A DNA stretch of 64,000 nt from Chiridota heheva (lineage: Eukaryota > Echinodermata > Holothuroidea > Apodida > Chiridotidae). Both the position numbers and the translations under genes were made by a program. Positions 1 to 10,711 of this stretch are shown here, one piece after another (position 1 is the first letter of the stretch; each line of letters opens with the position of its first letter). The notes beneath the pieces are model-generated. The model had not been told where the DNA came from and searched no databases. It was given only the letters and a program-made list of their open reading frames with translations. The stretch is from NCBI GenBank assembly GCA_020152595.1, contig JAIGNY010000165.1, positions 144,501 through 208,500 on the forward strand, written 5' to 3'.

Positions 1-1080
1 AGTGTACATTCAATCCATGGTTCAGTGTGATAGGACTGCTGGAACTCGAGTAACAATACATGTATTACATGAGAAAGTGATAATCGCCCAGCATACAGGG
101 AGGTTTTGAAGCATAATCCTCACCCTTTAACATGTTAGCTACAGCATACTACTAGGGGTAAAATATGTTTAGTTATCAGGGTCGTAGCACCCACAGAGGA
201 AGCACGTCATTACCAAGCAGTATTCCAATCAACAATTTTTATTATTACCTAACTAATAATTGTGTAGACCTAATTCGCAATATATGCTACAAGATATTAG
301 ACATAAAATATTCACGATAATTTCAATTGATGAATGTCCTAAATGGGGTGAACTCAAATGTAGTTTAATAGTTTCCCTGAAAATTATACTTCATTGCACT
401 AAAATACACATATTTAGTTATTTGCAATGTTTTCTGGACCCCCTAGTTGCCACGGGCCATGCTTTGTCCACCTATCATGCCCATGGCATAGCTCAGACAT
501 TTTATTGGGGGGTGTGAAGGAATATTTCCCGACAAAAATTTTGGGGCTGTAGGTGTCAATGCTAGCGCGAAGCACTAGCCCAAATGGCATGGGGTCTAGG
601 GGTCCGCTTAGTGGGTCTAGGGGCGAAGCTCCGGTAGGGGTCCAGAGGGCACAGCCCCTGGGAGCTCTGAGATTTTAGGCATTTTATGGCTGATGTTTTA
701 TCTAAAATCAACACAGAGTTACACGGTAATATTACCACAAAACAGCATGGACACTTAACTATTTAGGAGGCCCCTATACGTTTTCAATTTTCATGGAAAC
801 TTTTCGTTTTAAAACTGAAACACTGGCGTTCATTAGGGTACTATTTGTTATGAACTACAGAAAAAGACAACATGCAAAATACATTTTTTAATTGTTTTTC
901 TGATCACTATTGACCCACAAATATTTTGCTTTGTAATACCTTGGGTTATCTCTACAAACACTCTTGTTGACTTTATCTTGTACCAATCAGCTTGTTCACA
1001 ATCGATGATGGAAGCCATTGGTGTATGAAAATCTTAATTAAATAATAGCAACACCTCATTCCCGACATCAGTTTGAGACT
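1..1080. other. no gene; repeat-derived stretch
   Basis: No coding signal was recognised. Positions 65-115 carry one half of a short inverted-repeat element whose complete copy is at 17452-17576 (shared words AAAGTGATA and CAGGGAGGTTTT). Positions 540-680 are GC-richer with repeated 'GGGTCTAGGGG' phrases, resembling an old interspersed repeat. The rest is AT-rich. Confidence 0.5.
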
Positions 1081-1084
1081 TTCT

Positions 1085-1505
1085 GGGAGGTCTCTCTGCT
1101 TCAGGATTTCTGCCTCAGCATCCCCAGTCCGGGTCCCGCTGGTACTTGGTAGGCCTACAGTAAATGATGAGCTTCATTGGTACTGACTTCCGTAACTTTC
1201 ACACACTCTTTCCAAATCTTGATGCAGCTGCAGCTACCGCAAACGGATTAACTGGGGCATTGACAGTTTCAAATGGTATATGCACTCCTTTTGAAAATAG
1301 ATCCTTATGATATTTTAAATTGTTGGTTACACAGTCCACATTGTAACTTAGTTCTGACAGGTTTTTTGCATTTTTTCTCCATCATGACCGTGACAAAACT
1401 TGCTTTCTCGTAATTGTTATACCAGCGATTCTTATGATCAAACCATTCGAATAAACAAAATTGACGTAGTTGATGAAAAGTAGGACTCAGAGAAAAAGTT
1501 GCCAT
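1085..1505 (-). pseudogene. frame-disrupted coding remnant, family not recognised
   Basis: Read on the minus strand, a frame opens at the ATG ending at 1505 (MATFSLSPTFHQ...) and runs for about 45 codons to a run of six A near 1377-1385. A one-base shift there joins it to a second open stretch, NAKNLSELSYNVDC, then KDLFSKGVHIPFETVNAP, then NPFAVAAAASRFGK, before a stop near 1196. A second shift would extend it through CVKVTEVSTNEAHHLL towards 1160. The reading frame jumps exactly at an A-run while the composition stays protein-like (balanced charge, few of the F/K/N/I runs seen in random AT-rich frames), so I infer a decayed exon or retrocopy. I do not recognise the family. No splice sites were confidently placed. 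It could instead be part of an unrecognised transposon, or chance. Confidence 0.4.
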
Positions 1506-1508
1506 TGT

Positions 1509-1820
1509 TATGAGGGACGAGGGTGTTATCTGATCTCTTTATCAGTCGCCTCGCTGGTTGAAACAATAGCTTCAATTGTGATTTAATTCAACAAGTTGAA
1601 AACAAGATCTGCAGTATTGTACAGACAAGGAGTTAGTTGATGTGTGTGTGTGTGTGTGGATGTGTGTGTGTTTAATTATGTGAATTTTTTTTCTTTCTGT
1701 AAATTAGGAACAAAGAAATGCAAATGTGCATTGATTAGCGATGAACATGAGTTGATGAAGTTTTATTTTTTAAGTTATAAATGATAAAATTTCCCGACAA
1801 AGTTCAAATTTCCCTGACAT

Positions 1821-1851
<31 letters not shown>

Positions 1852-3835
1852 GCATGGCTTTCATTTCTTATTGTACATCTTGTGAGGGAAAATTGGTGAA
1901 AATTTCCCAACAAAGTCGCAATTTTCCCGGCAAAAATCACAGTGTGACACCCCCACACCTACCCCCAGTCGCTCGCCCTAATCGTGCCTTGAGCAATCAA
2001 GTTTGCAGTAGTACTTTTCAATAGAACGCTTCAGCCCTGGTTATAATGTCATTGACATTCTACAGTAGGTGACTTCATTTTGAACTTCGAGAAAATAATA
2101 TTATTTAAGTTTTTAGCTTTAAAATGTCATCAAAATTAGTTTAAACTATCGTTATACAACTTTATTCCGTTATTGAAATAACTGAAAGTTGTAAGAATTT
2201 TTGATGATTTTATAAATTTGTTCTAAATATTTGTAAATGAAAATAATCTTGTTAAATGTTTGTGTTAGAAATGAAATTTGAGCCCAAGAATAAAATAGAT
2301 AAGAAACGGAAAGTGATAATTTACGAAACACATGGTAAACATGCTTCATTAAACTCCATACAGCATTCTACCTCTATACTAGGAGTTTTCTGTTTACAGT
2401 AATTATACTTCTGACAGATCTCAAAAGTCTCATTAAAGGTTCATTAATCTCTTATGACAGCCCATATAGCCTGATCTAATAGCAGCGTTCAACAAATTTG
2501 ACGCCCGCGGCAACTAATATTTATGTCCAGGCAAGTTGATTTATAAGTTGATATGCCTGCCGGGCAATTTAACCATAAATTACTCCAAAGTAATATAGTG
2601 AATTTTTTAGAAACTTAATTTCATTACACAGATTATATTTACTACAATATAACTGATGGAAATGCTCAGAAAATAACTTCAATCAGACTAATATTCCATT
2701 TATTTGGAAGCCAAAATATTTTGTTATGTTACAATATGATCTTAAACCTCGCCATAACAACATCATACACGCACCTATACATAAGACGTACGTAAACATA
2801 TATCGCACACATACACACAAAACATATAATGGACAGTATAGATATGTGATCCAGGCCACCAAAAGCTGGTTGAACATGTGCGCAATGCATGCTGTTTTGC
2901 TAGCGAGGCTTGCTCTTTTCAGCCAATCATATCTCACGTAAAAAATCTCATGCATATTTATATCCAGTCACTGTTTCTTGCCGAGGTCTGTTCTGCTGTG
3001 TTAATGCACCTCACGCATTGGGTCCAATACCCGTTCCATGTACTTACATACAGTATCTTACAGGGCATACCATATGCTGTATATACTGTTACATGGCGAA
3101 TTTACCTGCCTTTGCCACTTGTTTACGCAAAAGTTTATTGAACTGTGTTTCTTTTTTGATTTTATGGAGCCTGTTATTGCTTTATATTTGTAGAGGATAT
3201 ATGGATTACAATTTCCACTGTTTTTTGGCAAGAGTCTATTATTATTTATACAGCATTCTCGGTAGATATTGCCATCAAAAATATTTCACCATAACGTGCA
3301 TCGTCTAATATTATCATGATTATTGTCAGGAAGTGGATTTTGCTTCCAGGCAAGCATTTCTGCGCATGTGAATTTTGGAAAATTGGATAAAGACATGTGA
3401 GGATTTGATCATCATCATGAATGTAGCTGAAAGTGAAAACCCAATTTCCTTGTGATTTGATCAGTTTCCAAACAATCATTTCTTTTCTTTTTTACAATTT
3501 TACAAATACAATTTTCATAATTGGAAAAAAAAGGAAAGAGAAGGAAATCCAGGATGATAACATTTTCAGGATATGGTGGATATTGTGTAACTCTTCTAAT
3601 CTGTTTGGTTAAATATTGGTGAAGGAATGAAAGACAAGTAAACAGGAAATTCATCTATAGGTTTTCTCTTTGTGACGTCACAAATTAACATAAAACTGTG
3701 ATTAAGGGTGCGATATCGGCATAAGGATCTTCAGTTATAATTTTTAATTGGATGAAATTTTATCCAATTGCTATTTGTGCTGCTTTCAATCATAATTCGC
3801 ACTATATTAATAATACAACAACATTTGCTATAAGA
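1509..3835. other. no gene; microsatellites and one hairpin
   Basis: Contains a TG-rich microsatellite at about 1640-1671, a run of about 30 T at 1823-1852, and an imperfect hairpin at about 2125-2210 with TACAACTTT/AAAGTTGTA and TCATCAAAATT/AATTTTTGATGA arms. The remainder is AT-rich with only short chance frames. Confidence 0.5.
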
Positions 3836-3930
3836 GCGTTCATGTGGCCGAATGGATAAGACGATGGGCTTAACTTTCAACGATTTGCTTTTGTGCCAAA
3901 CGTAACAAGTTCAAATCTCGTCAAGGCCAC
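3836..3930 (+). tRNA. tRNA-Ser-like relic (pseudogene or SINE head)
   Basis: The stretch TGGCCGAATGGATAAG followed by GACGATGGGCT closely resembles the D-arm and start of the anticodon arm of eukaryotic tRNA-Ser. A B-box-like AGTTCAAATC lies downstream, and GTGGCC near the 5' side can pair with GGCCAC at 3924-3930. The anticodon arm and variable arm do not fold cleanly and the T-stem has a mismatch, so it is probably a dead gene or the head of a tRNA-derived SINE. Confidence 0.4.
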
Positions 3931-4924
3931 ATTTTTTCTTCGTCTTTTCCTCTCATTTGAATTAAAACATGGAGCTTTTAACTGGGATAGCTGGGATGAT
4001 TTCAGTTGATAATAGCCCCATTATTAAACTAACGATGCATTTGTCCGGCTCTGTTCAACTCGGCCGTGTCATGTGACCACATATACATACTGTACAATGT
4101 GCATGTATACCTAATCTTCATACACACACTGCTGGCATATACAATTCTCTCTGAACGATTGTAAAACGTTGATGACATGTAACTACAGTACATGCCATGT
4201 ACTTAGTGACAATGCTATTTGTTTTGAGACAATAGCGCCTCTTTAATTGTTTGTAAGGACTATATTTTATTCTAATTAACTTTGAGTTTTTGCTACTATA
4301 CCTGCAGAGGTTGCGTTTAAATTTTTGTCTGGCGTATTTGGTTACGACAAGCCCTTGATTTTCGGCTCATTTTGTCAATTTGCTGTCATAATGTACAGGG
4401 CATAGCTCGCTAGCAAAGCATGCAAGTATTGTTAAAGCACACACACTTCAGGCTTGCTTTTACACAAACAACACAATACAAGAGGCAAGTAGAATCCTAG
4501 CTAATGATATCGTCAACAATTGACAGCCTGCTTTCAAAACAACATCAAAACTGTTCACGTGCAGTGTACATTGATATACTGACTATACTAGCCTATATGT
4601 GTTTATGTACAGTACTTGTTTGGACATGTTGTGAATCATTCGGCCGTTAGTCTCATAGTTGTCTCTTTTTTTTTCTGAGTAATTTAAAATCATTTTTGTG
4701 TGAAACAAAACTTTCAATCACATCAGATTTTTATTTAAGTTAATGAAAAACTCTGCAGTAAAATTCCACATGCTATATCTAAATTTCACGACGTAGGTAC
4801 AGCGTGTCGTAAGAAATTTCAGAGTGTCGTAAGAAATTTCAGCGTGTCGTAGGTAATATACAAATTTGTCGTGAAGGTGAATGCTGTGTACCTGTCCATT
4901 GATCTTTAAAGGTTCCCTGCACTG
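3931..4924. other. no gene; small tandem triplet
   Basis: AT-rich and unassigned. Positions 4799-4850 hold three imperfect copies of a unit of about 22 bp around GTGTCGTAAGAAATTTCAG. Nothing else stands out. Confidence 0.5.
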
Positions 4925-5260
4925 TACAGTAGCTTGGTCCACGAAGGGGCAGGGTGTCGCTCACTGACCAAAAGGGCATTTATAAGGCATCAAGGGCACT
5001 TGAAATGTAAACAAGGGGGTAATCTGCACTAAGTAATAATAATAATAATAATAATAATGTATACTTGATAATGTCCCTGCATCTTTTTATATTGAGAAAC
5101 TGTAATCAGCATTAAAAGAAGGGAAATAGTTTTCAAAAATATGTTTTTGTGAACAAAATGTAGAGTGCTTTAAGGGGCAGGGGGGATGCAATGACAGGTA
5201 GGGTGGAGCACCCCTCTGAAAAAGCAAAACTAGGGGCATGGTGATATGTTGGAGGAGTAA
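4925..5260 (+). repeat. interspersed repeat V, copy 1
   Basis: The block with GACCAAAAGGGCATTTATAA, AAGGCATCAAGGGCACTT and GTCCCTGCATCTT recurs in reverse orientation at 43960-44165, and related 'GGGGCAGGG...GGTGGAGCACCCC' text recurs at 43130-43260. A (TAA)n microsatellite sits at 5035-5058. No termini were identified. Confidence 0.5.
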
Positions 5261-5733
5261 GGCAACCCAAAAGATTATATTTTGATGAGACTGCTTGAAT
5301 CTTCAGGTAGTTACAAAAGTGTCTTTAATTTCAAGCTCAACTATTTTGGTTATCATGTTTTCCATGTCAGTTGATAAAGAAATGATAGTCCATTTCTCTC
5401 TGTCTAAACAGAGTAACAAAAATTTTTGAAATTTTAAGTTTTGACAGGAGGAGGCTGCCCTTTTTTCAATTGACTGTATTTTGATATGTAGTGAAGAGGC
5501 CCAGAGCCATTCCATGTGTTTTTCTTTATGTTTCCAAATTTATACTGTATCTGGTCATGACTGCAGACACTCTGATGAAGAAAAACAAACAGGTCATTGT
5601 AATTTTTTGTGACGGATTTTGTTTCAAATTATCTGTAACAAAAGGATCAGATATTCTGATTTGTATTAACATTTCCAGCTACTGGGTGACATCTTTAAAT
5701 ATAATTTTGATGCAGTTATTTGCTAGCCGTTAT
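5261..5733. other. unassigned stretch
   Basis: No repeat partner was found in the window. A 70-codon minus-strand frame (5303-5515) and an 85-codon plus-strand frame (5491-5748) are open, but neither shows a recognisable domain and both are within chance length for AT-rich DNA. Confidence 0.35.
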
Positions 5734-6209
5734 AATTTGACAAGTTAAAAATAAGCCACACCCACCATAGCAATGCAGTAACTAGGTGGGGCAAACAAAC
5801 CTCAAATCCGCATTCATGCATGATGAATGCATTGACATTTAGATGTTCATGTGTCCTGCCGCAAGTTTTGATCCATTTGTGGCACTTCTCCGGATCTTTA
5901 GAGTTTTTAGCAGAAGGAATAAAGCAAAATTGCCTTTGCTAAACATTTTGGGTAATGGGAATCGGATTAACAAAGCCTATAGTGGACCTGCAGGTGCAAG
6001 TTTTGTTCATTATCTTGTCGTCACTCAGTCTGTGTGTGCAGAAATTTGTTTTTGCAGTATATGCATTGACTGCATGAAAGGCGCTGCTAGCTAGCTGTAC
6101 TGTACCTTTGTCGTGAGGATTTTTGCCCCACTTAGTAAGACAGATTTTGTTAGTAGGCATATTAGTGTGGTGATTTGTTAAAAAAGCTGTCAATCTAACT
6201 CAGTGAGGT
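5734..6209 (-). mobile_element. element X, copy 1 (TTAA-type, non-autonomous)
   Basis: About 475 bp shared with 32737-33217 and with 49958-51268 (interrupted). Shared landmarks are GGGGCAAACA, GGAGAAGTGCC...AAATGGATCAAA (here reversed) and GATTGACAGCTTTTT near one end. The right end abuts TTAA at 6210-6213, as in copy 2. The TTAA flank and CCTYTCC-like terminus fit piggyBac-type elements (family knowledge), but no transposase is present. The next element, hAT-B1, sits directly against its right end. Confidence 0.6.
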
Positions 6210-6217
6210 TAATTTGT

Positions 6218-6793
6218 AGTACTGTCATGACATGCCGATAATCGTGATATCATGATATCTTTTTCGCATGACATGAAATATACCTCTTGCGAAACCAGTG
6301 GTCAACCAAGAAATTTTTGCGCAACTAGGCTAAGCTATTTTGTACATTACAATTCTAACATGGTATTAAATGTAAAAATCAACTTAGAAACCATTAAAAA
6401 CGTGCAAAAATACTGTAAAACATAAACAAAAAAATAAACAAAATTAAAAATTGTGTTCATCATCCCACACTGGTACGCTCCAATGTAAGTTGGCAAAAGG
6501 AAAGAAAAATTGGCCCAGAACATGCATCTGAGGCTCTGACTTTGATGTTTCATGGTCACGTTGACTGAATTACCAAACACATGCATGATGCATGATGAAC
6601 GTAATAGTCACACGATCTTGTCATCTGCTAGATCTGCAAATCATTTTTTTCTTGTCTTCATCATAAAAAAGTAACAATTTAACAATTTGTGTCGTGAGTC
6701 AATTTTCTTGAGAGGTATCGTGATATACTAATATATCGCGATATTTTTCTCCTCCATAATTGATACGTAATAGAGCCTATCGTGACAGCACTA
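6218..6793 (+). mobile_element. hAT-B non-autonomous element, copy 1
   Basis: A 576-bp element with termini TAGTACTGTCA and its complement TGACAGCACTA, flanked by a perfect 8-bp duplication TTAATTTG (6210-6217 and 6794-6801). Eight-base duplications and a YARNG-type terminus are hallmarks of the hAT superfamily. Next to the termini lie paired ATATCGTGATATC-like palindromic segments. A minus-strand frame (6347-6586) is shared in part with other copies, but no transposase domain is visible. Related copies are at 7561-8195, 23904-24461 and 54219-54818. Confidence 0.85.
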
Positions 6794-6801
6794 TTAATTT
6801 G

Positions 6802-7223
6802 GACCTTTGAAAGATACTATAATTCAACTGATTTCTCTCTAGACCATTAAAGAAGACAGCATTCAAAAATGAAAATAAGTTTGAACCTGCAGCAACTCCT
6901 CATCTGCTTATTACGTGCAATCAGAAATGTTATTCACAACAGCATTCAAAACGTGCCAATCTGTAATGTTAATGAAAAAAGGTTTGCAATTCTGCTTTTG
7001 TGTCCAAGAGGCATTTCTCCAATTGCTGGTTGTTAGAAATTGTGGTCTTTGGAGAAATCAGAGAAATGAGCATTCAGGTTGATATCTATATCATTCAGCA
7101 TACCTGTGGGTTCAGCTGGGATGAGAAAAGAGTGTGGCCAGGAGCTGGTAATTTCAGGTTGCTGTTTTTGATCAACATAATACTGTTACAATGATGACCA
7201 ATATTGGAGAATGTTTATTACAC
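6802..7223. other. unassigned stretch
   Basis: No repeat partner was found. A plus-strand frame opens after TTTCTCTCTAG (about 6829) and reads PLKKTAFKNENKFEP for roughly 40 codons, but no convincing 5' splice site follows. It was not called as an exon. Confidence 0.35.
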
Positions 7224-7497
7224 AATGGAGGTGCAGTGCCTCAGTGGTTAATCAGTCAATTTCGTATGCGAAAAGTATCTGGTTTGATTCCCGCTGCGAG
7301 TGCTATATTGTGTCCTTGAGCAAGACACTTTTCTTGCTTCCTAGTCCACTCATCTGTAAAATGAGTAACAGCATTGCTGCAGGGTTAACCTGAGATGGAC
7401 TGGTGTCCCATCCAGGGGTTCTCCTGTGCCCTCATCTCCTGCACCATTAACACTGAGGATAAGCACCAGCCCTATGGACCTAATGGCTGGATGGAGT
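7224..7497 (+). mobile_element. tRNA-derived SINE S1, copy 1
   Basis: Starts with a tRNA-like head: A box TGCCTCAGTGGTTAA and B box-like GGTTTGATTCCC. It continues into a body with GTGTCCTTGAGCAAGACACTT, then GATGGACTGGTGTCCCATCC, and ends in AGCACCAGCCCTATGGACC. The same body is present in reverse at 41605-41882 and as a 3' part at 23315-23450. SINEs of this design are transcribed by RNA polymerase III from the internal A/B boxes and are mobilised by LINEs. No clean target-site duplication was found. Confidence 0.85.
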
Positions 7498-7560
7498 TAA
7501 ATTTTAACTCATGAAACTGTTGCTTTTCAGCTTCAGTAAAAAACATACCATGGTTACTTC

Positions 7561-8195
7561 TTGTACTGTCATGATATATGGATCATCGCGATATCTCTTT
7601 TTCCACGACATGAAATATGCCTCTCAACACATGTCGCGATACCAAAAACTAATACAGAACTAAGCAATTTTCATGTAACTAGGCTAGGCTACTCTGTACG
7701 TTATGGTACTGATTTTATAGTAGTAAATCTACAAGTCAAGTTTAGGCCATGATCGTTCCTAAATCAACTTGAAAAACAGGCAAAAATATCGTGAAACATA
7801 AAACAAACTTAATTAAAAATCATGCTCCTTCACCTCACACACTGGCACGCTCTGACGTAAGTTGACAAAAAGAAGGAGAAATTGGCCCAGAACATGCCTC
7901 TCACTTTGATGATTTATGGTCACATTGGCTGAATTACCAAACATGTGCATTTGATGCGTGTTGAAATCTAGAATGTAATAGTCATGCGATCATGTCGTCT
8001 GCTAGATGGAAATCACTTTTTCTTGCGTTCATCATTCAGGTATGCATTCATGTATACATAAAAAAGGAGGCCTTAGTGATATTAACAATTTGTGTCGTGA
8101 GTCAGTTTTTAAAAAATATCACGATATACCAATATATCGCGATATTTTTCTCCACGATAATCGATATGTAATACAGTCATATTGTGACAGCACTA
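7561..8195 (+). mobile_element. hAT-B non-autonomous element, copy 2
   Basis: A 635-bp copy with termini TTGTACTGTCA / TGACAGCACTA. The flanking 8-mers are GTTACTTC (7553-7560) and GTTACTTT (8196-8203), a 7/8 match. A small deletion relative to copies 1, 3 and 4 breaks the minus-strand frame that those copies share. Confidence 0.8.
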
Positions 8196-8500
8196 GTTAC
8201 TTTTGTATATGGAAGGTGAAATGTGATATATTTATAGCATTAACATCATAGGCACTATTTCTGGATATCTTTTACCAAACAATCTTGAAGACGTGGGAGT
8301 GGATCGCACCTGTACAATTTGCCTCAACTTGTACATGATACAGTTGCTTGGACATCAAAATAGTTTTGCTTAATTGCAACTTCCATTTTAAAGTCCAAGA
8401 ATATTAACTTTGGTTATGTACACCTATGTGTTATATCAGGGATATGTTATTTGGGATAACCTTTTCCGGGTTATATACAGTAAGATAAAAAATGTACATT
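8196..8500. other. nothing recognised
   Basis: AT-rich spacer between hAT-B copy 2 and the next SINE. No frame, repeat partner or structured motif was identified. Confidence 0.5.
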
Positions 8501-8504
8501 TTTG

Positions 8505-8925
8505 GTGTTTCACTTTTAGGCATATGCCGGCTAGGGAAAGCACACCTAAGTCACAATGACTTGTTTTCAGTGTGTAGCAAATGAATTTGCCAGAATGGAA
8601 AGTGGATGAACACCAGGTTAACACTGTTTTTTTCGAGAAGTGTTCAGATAACCAGGCAGGAGGTGAATATCCTACCATCGGGACCGATGGTTTTACGTCC
8701 CCTCTGAAGGACGGTGAGCGCCACTCAACCATTGGCCAATTTTCACAAAGGTTGCGTGGGGGAGATGGTGTGATGCAGAAGACAAACCTCTGTGTTTGAT
8801 GTCAACATATATCGTCCTGCATATCTGTGAAAAAATCGCTGGTTTAATCGCCATTAGACTTGAACCTGGGACCTCCAGCATCCCAGTCGTACTTTCAGCC
8901 GACTAAGCTACCTGCCTCCCATAGC
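8505..8925 (-). mobile_element. tRNA-derived SINE S2, copy 1
   Basis: On the minus strand the element begins with a tRNA-like head: A box TAGCTTAGTCGG (complement at 8899-8910) and B box GGTTCAAGTCT (complement at 8856-8866). A long body of about 350 bp follows, containing GGACGGTGAGCGCCAC and CCTACCATCGGGA when read on the plus strand. A second copy lies at 61535-61928 in the same orientation. The conserved A/B boxes identify it as a polymerase III-derived SINE. Confidence 0.85.
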
Positions 8926-8984
8926 CACTAGGGTTTTCTCCTTACCATTAAAGGTAGTCCTGTTGACAATTAGCGATTAATCCC

Positions 8985-9545
8985 CAATCACTCGTAACTC
9001 TTCAAAAACGTTCCTCGCCCTCAACTTGATTGAGTACTCCCCACTCAGCCACTTTGCCATCTTCTCCGACTCCAAGGCTGTCCTTACTTCTTTACCCAAT
9101 CTTACGCGAGATAACCCCACATCCCACCTCTTCCTCCATAAACTCCTTCCCTCTCCCTCCCCCCTCTGCAGGAAAAGTATTCTTTTCTTTGGCAATGATA
9201 GAGCTGATGCAGCCGCTAAGCTTGCCCTTAAGCTCTCCCTTGGCCCCTTTCACAAAACCCTTTCTGACATCAAACCGCTTTTGCTTCCCTTGTTCGTGAC
9301 CCCTGGAAAACCTTATGGGACTCCCAAATTGATAACAAACTCCACGTCATCCAGCCAACCATTCTAATGAAACCCACTATCCACAACCTCTTCCATGTCG
9401 TCATTACCCGCCTTAGAATAGGTCACACCCACCTCACTCACTCCCACCTCCTTATTGGCTCCCCCACCCCTCTGCAACAATTGCCATTGTTCCCTCACAG
9501 TCCACCACGTCCTCCTTAAATTCATTCTTGAAAATGTTCAATGTA
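8985..9545 (+). pseudogene. LINE fragment: RNase H domain and zinc-knuckle-like C-terminus
   Basis: The frame from about 8993 to 9367 reads FAIFSDSKAVLTSLPN, then LFFGNDRADAAAKLALKL. These match the second catalytic Asp region (TDSKA) and the last motif (GNExAD) of retrotransposon RNase H. The segment between them (usually ...W.P.H.G..) has been deleted or is scrambled. In other frames the sequence continues with RLRIGHTHLTHSHLLIG and CNNCHCSLTVHHVLL, the typical Cys/His tail of I/R1/Tad1-type LINE ORF2. At least two frame changes are needed, so it is dead. Both the 5' side and the reverse transcriptase are missing. Confidence 0.75.
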
Positions 9546-9584
9546 CCTTCTTCACCGTGAAGTTAGTTGGGGGCGGGTATAATC

Positions 9585-9885
9585 TTATTTAACCTTATGA
9601 ATAAAATACCTTACATGGATACAGAACACAGAATGATAGCTTAGTAAGCAATTGTCCTGTTTGGCTCATAAACGGTCCTTATCAATATCAGTCAGAATAA
9701 TTTCATTTTGAGGTATGATTATAGCTAAAATCCTTTTTAGAGCTCCTTCACCATGGGATTGAGCCTTAAGAGGGCCCCTGGACTCTCATGCTGAAAAAAC
9801 GCAGCCCTTCACGCATGCGTTAATGTACCCCTCAACAAGTCTAGCACCCTGCCCCTTTTTAAATCAAGCTAGGGGTCTGCATACA
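9585..9885 (-). repeat. interspersed repeat W, copy 1
   Basis: About 300 bp that reappear in the opposite orientation at 53440-53720. Shared phrases include ACAGAACACAGA, GAATAATTTCATTTTGAGG, AGCCTTAAGAGGG and the AGCACCCTGCCC side. It is a non-coding repeat of unknown class that may derive from a larger element. Confidence 0.65.
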
Positions 9886-10004
9886 TCATCACAAGAGTAA
9901 CACAAAATTTGCATATTTGTTCATATTTGCACAAAAATCTTGATAAACTGTAAAATGGCCAATTTTTACCTGATTTTGATGAATGTTCTTGCTTTCTTAA
10001 TGTT

Positions 10005-10165
10005 TTTTCACCTTCTCTCCCTCCCTCCCTCCCTCCCTCCCCTCCCTCCATTGTTCCTCTCTTTCCTCTGTCCTAACTCAAGCACCTTAGTTTTTAACAC
10101 CCTCTTGACTCTCACTGTCCAGATGCCTTTAAACATCAACAGACCAAACCAAACTTACTGTTTTT
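10005..10165 (+). repeat. pyrimidine-rich LINE 3'-tail-like segment
   Basis: A (CTCC)n-rich tract (10018-10051) runs into GATGCCTTTAAACATCAACA and then CCAAACCAAAC. This layout resembles the pyrimidine-rich 3' UTR and CAAA-type tail of the LINE tails at 13735-13930 and 52870-53150. It could be a degraded 3' end of that LINE group or a simple-sequence tract. Confidence 0.4.
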
Positions 10166-10711
10166 AGTGAAATTTAAATTAATTTAGCTCATGTTGCCTC
10201 TACCTGTCTAAAGAGCTTCAACCCAGGTTTTCTCAAGATGGATCAAGTGTACCAGGCTGTTTCATAAAACAGCTTGAGCAGACATATGCACTTTAAACTG
10301 ATACTACACACATTAAACAAACAGTCGCGAGGGAAGCACATGTACAGGGCATAATAGAAATTGCTGTGTCATGCATGATTCTATTGTAGCGACATGAATT
10401 TAGTCTGCATGGGTGAAGAATGGAATGAATATTTTTTCAATTGAGTGTTTCAGCTGATGTCATGAGGCTATGCGACTTTGTTTAAATTGCCATTTTGTCA
10501 GGCGAGAACGATCGTCTGCTGCACACTTATTTAGACTTACAAATGCTTGCATGTTGTTATATAAGATCATTTCTGTAAGATATTTATGCCGGAATCTTAC
10601 TGTCAATCATCTAAGTCAGAGACGTTAATTATGGACAGATGTTATCTAGTCAATTAGGTTGCCTCCCAAGTGTCATAAGTCCTTTAAGATTGACAGGATT
10701 TACTGCTAAAC
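10166..10711. repeat. 5' flank of the P-like/THAP element (second copy), otherwise unassigned
   Basis: From about 10432 to 10600 the sequence parallels 29560-29740, the DNA just upstream of the THAP exon (shared TTCAGCTGA, CATGAGG, GACTTTGTTTA, TTGCATGTT, TAAGATAT). It ends in ATGCCGGAATCTTACTGT, which encodes MPESYC, the expected start of a THAP protein. Similarity then stops, so only the 5' end survives. Confidence 0.55.

Noticed and set aside
3836-3930. Functional tRNA-Ser gene
   Set aside because: Anticodon and variable arms do not fold and the T-stem has a mismatch; kept only as a relic.
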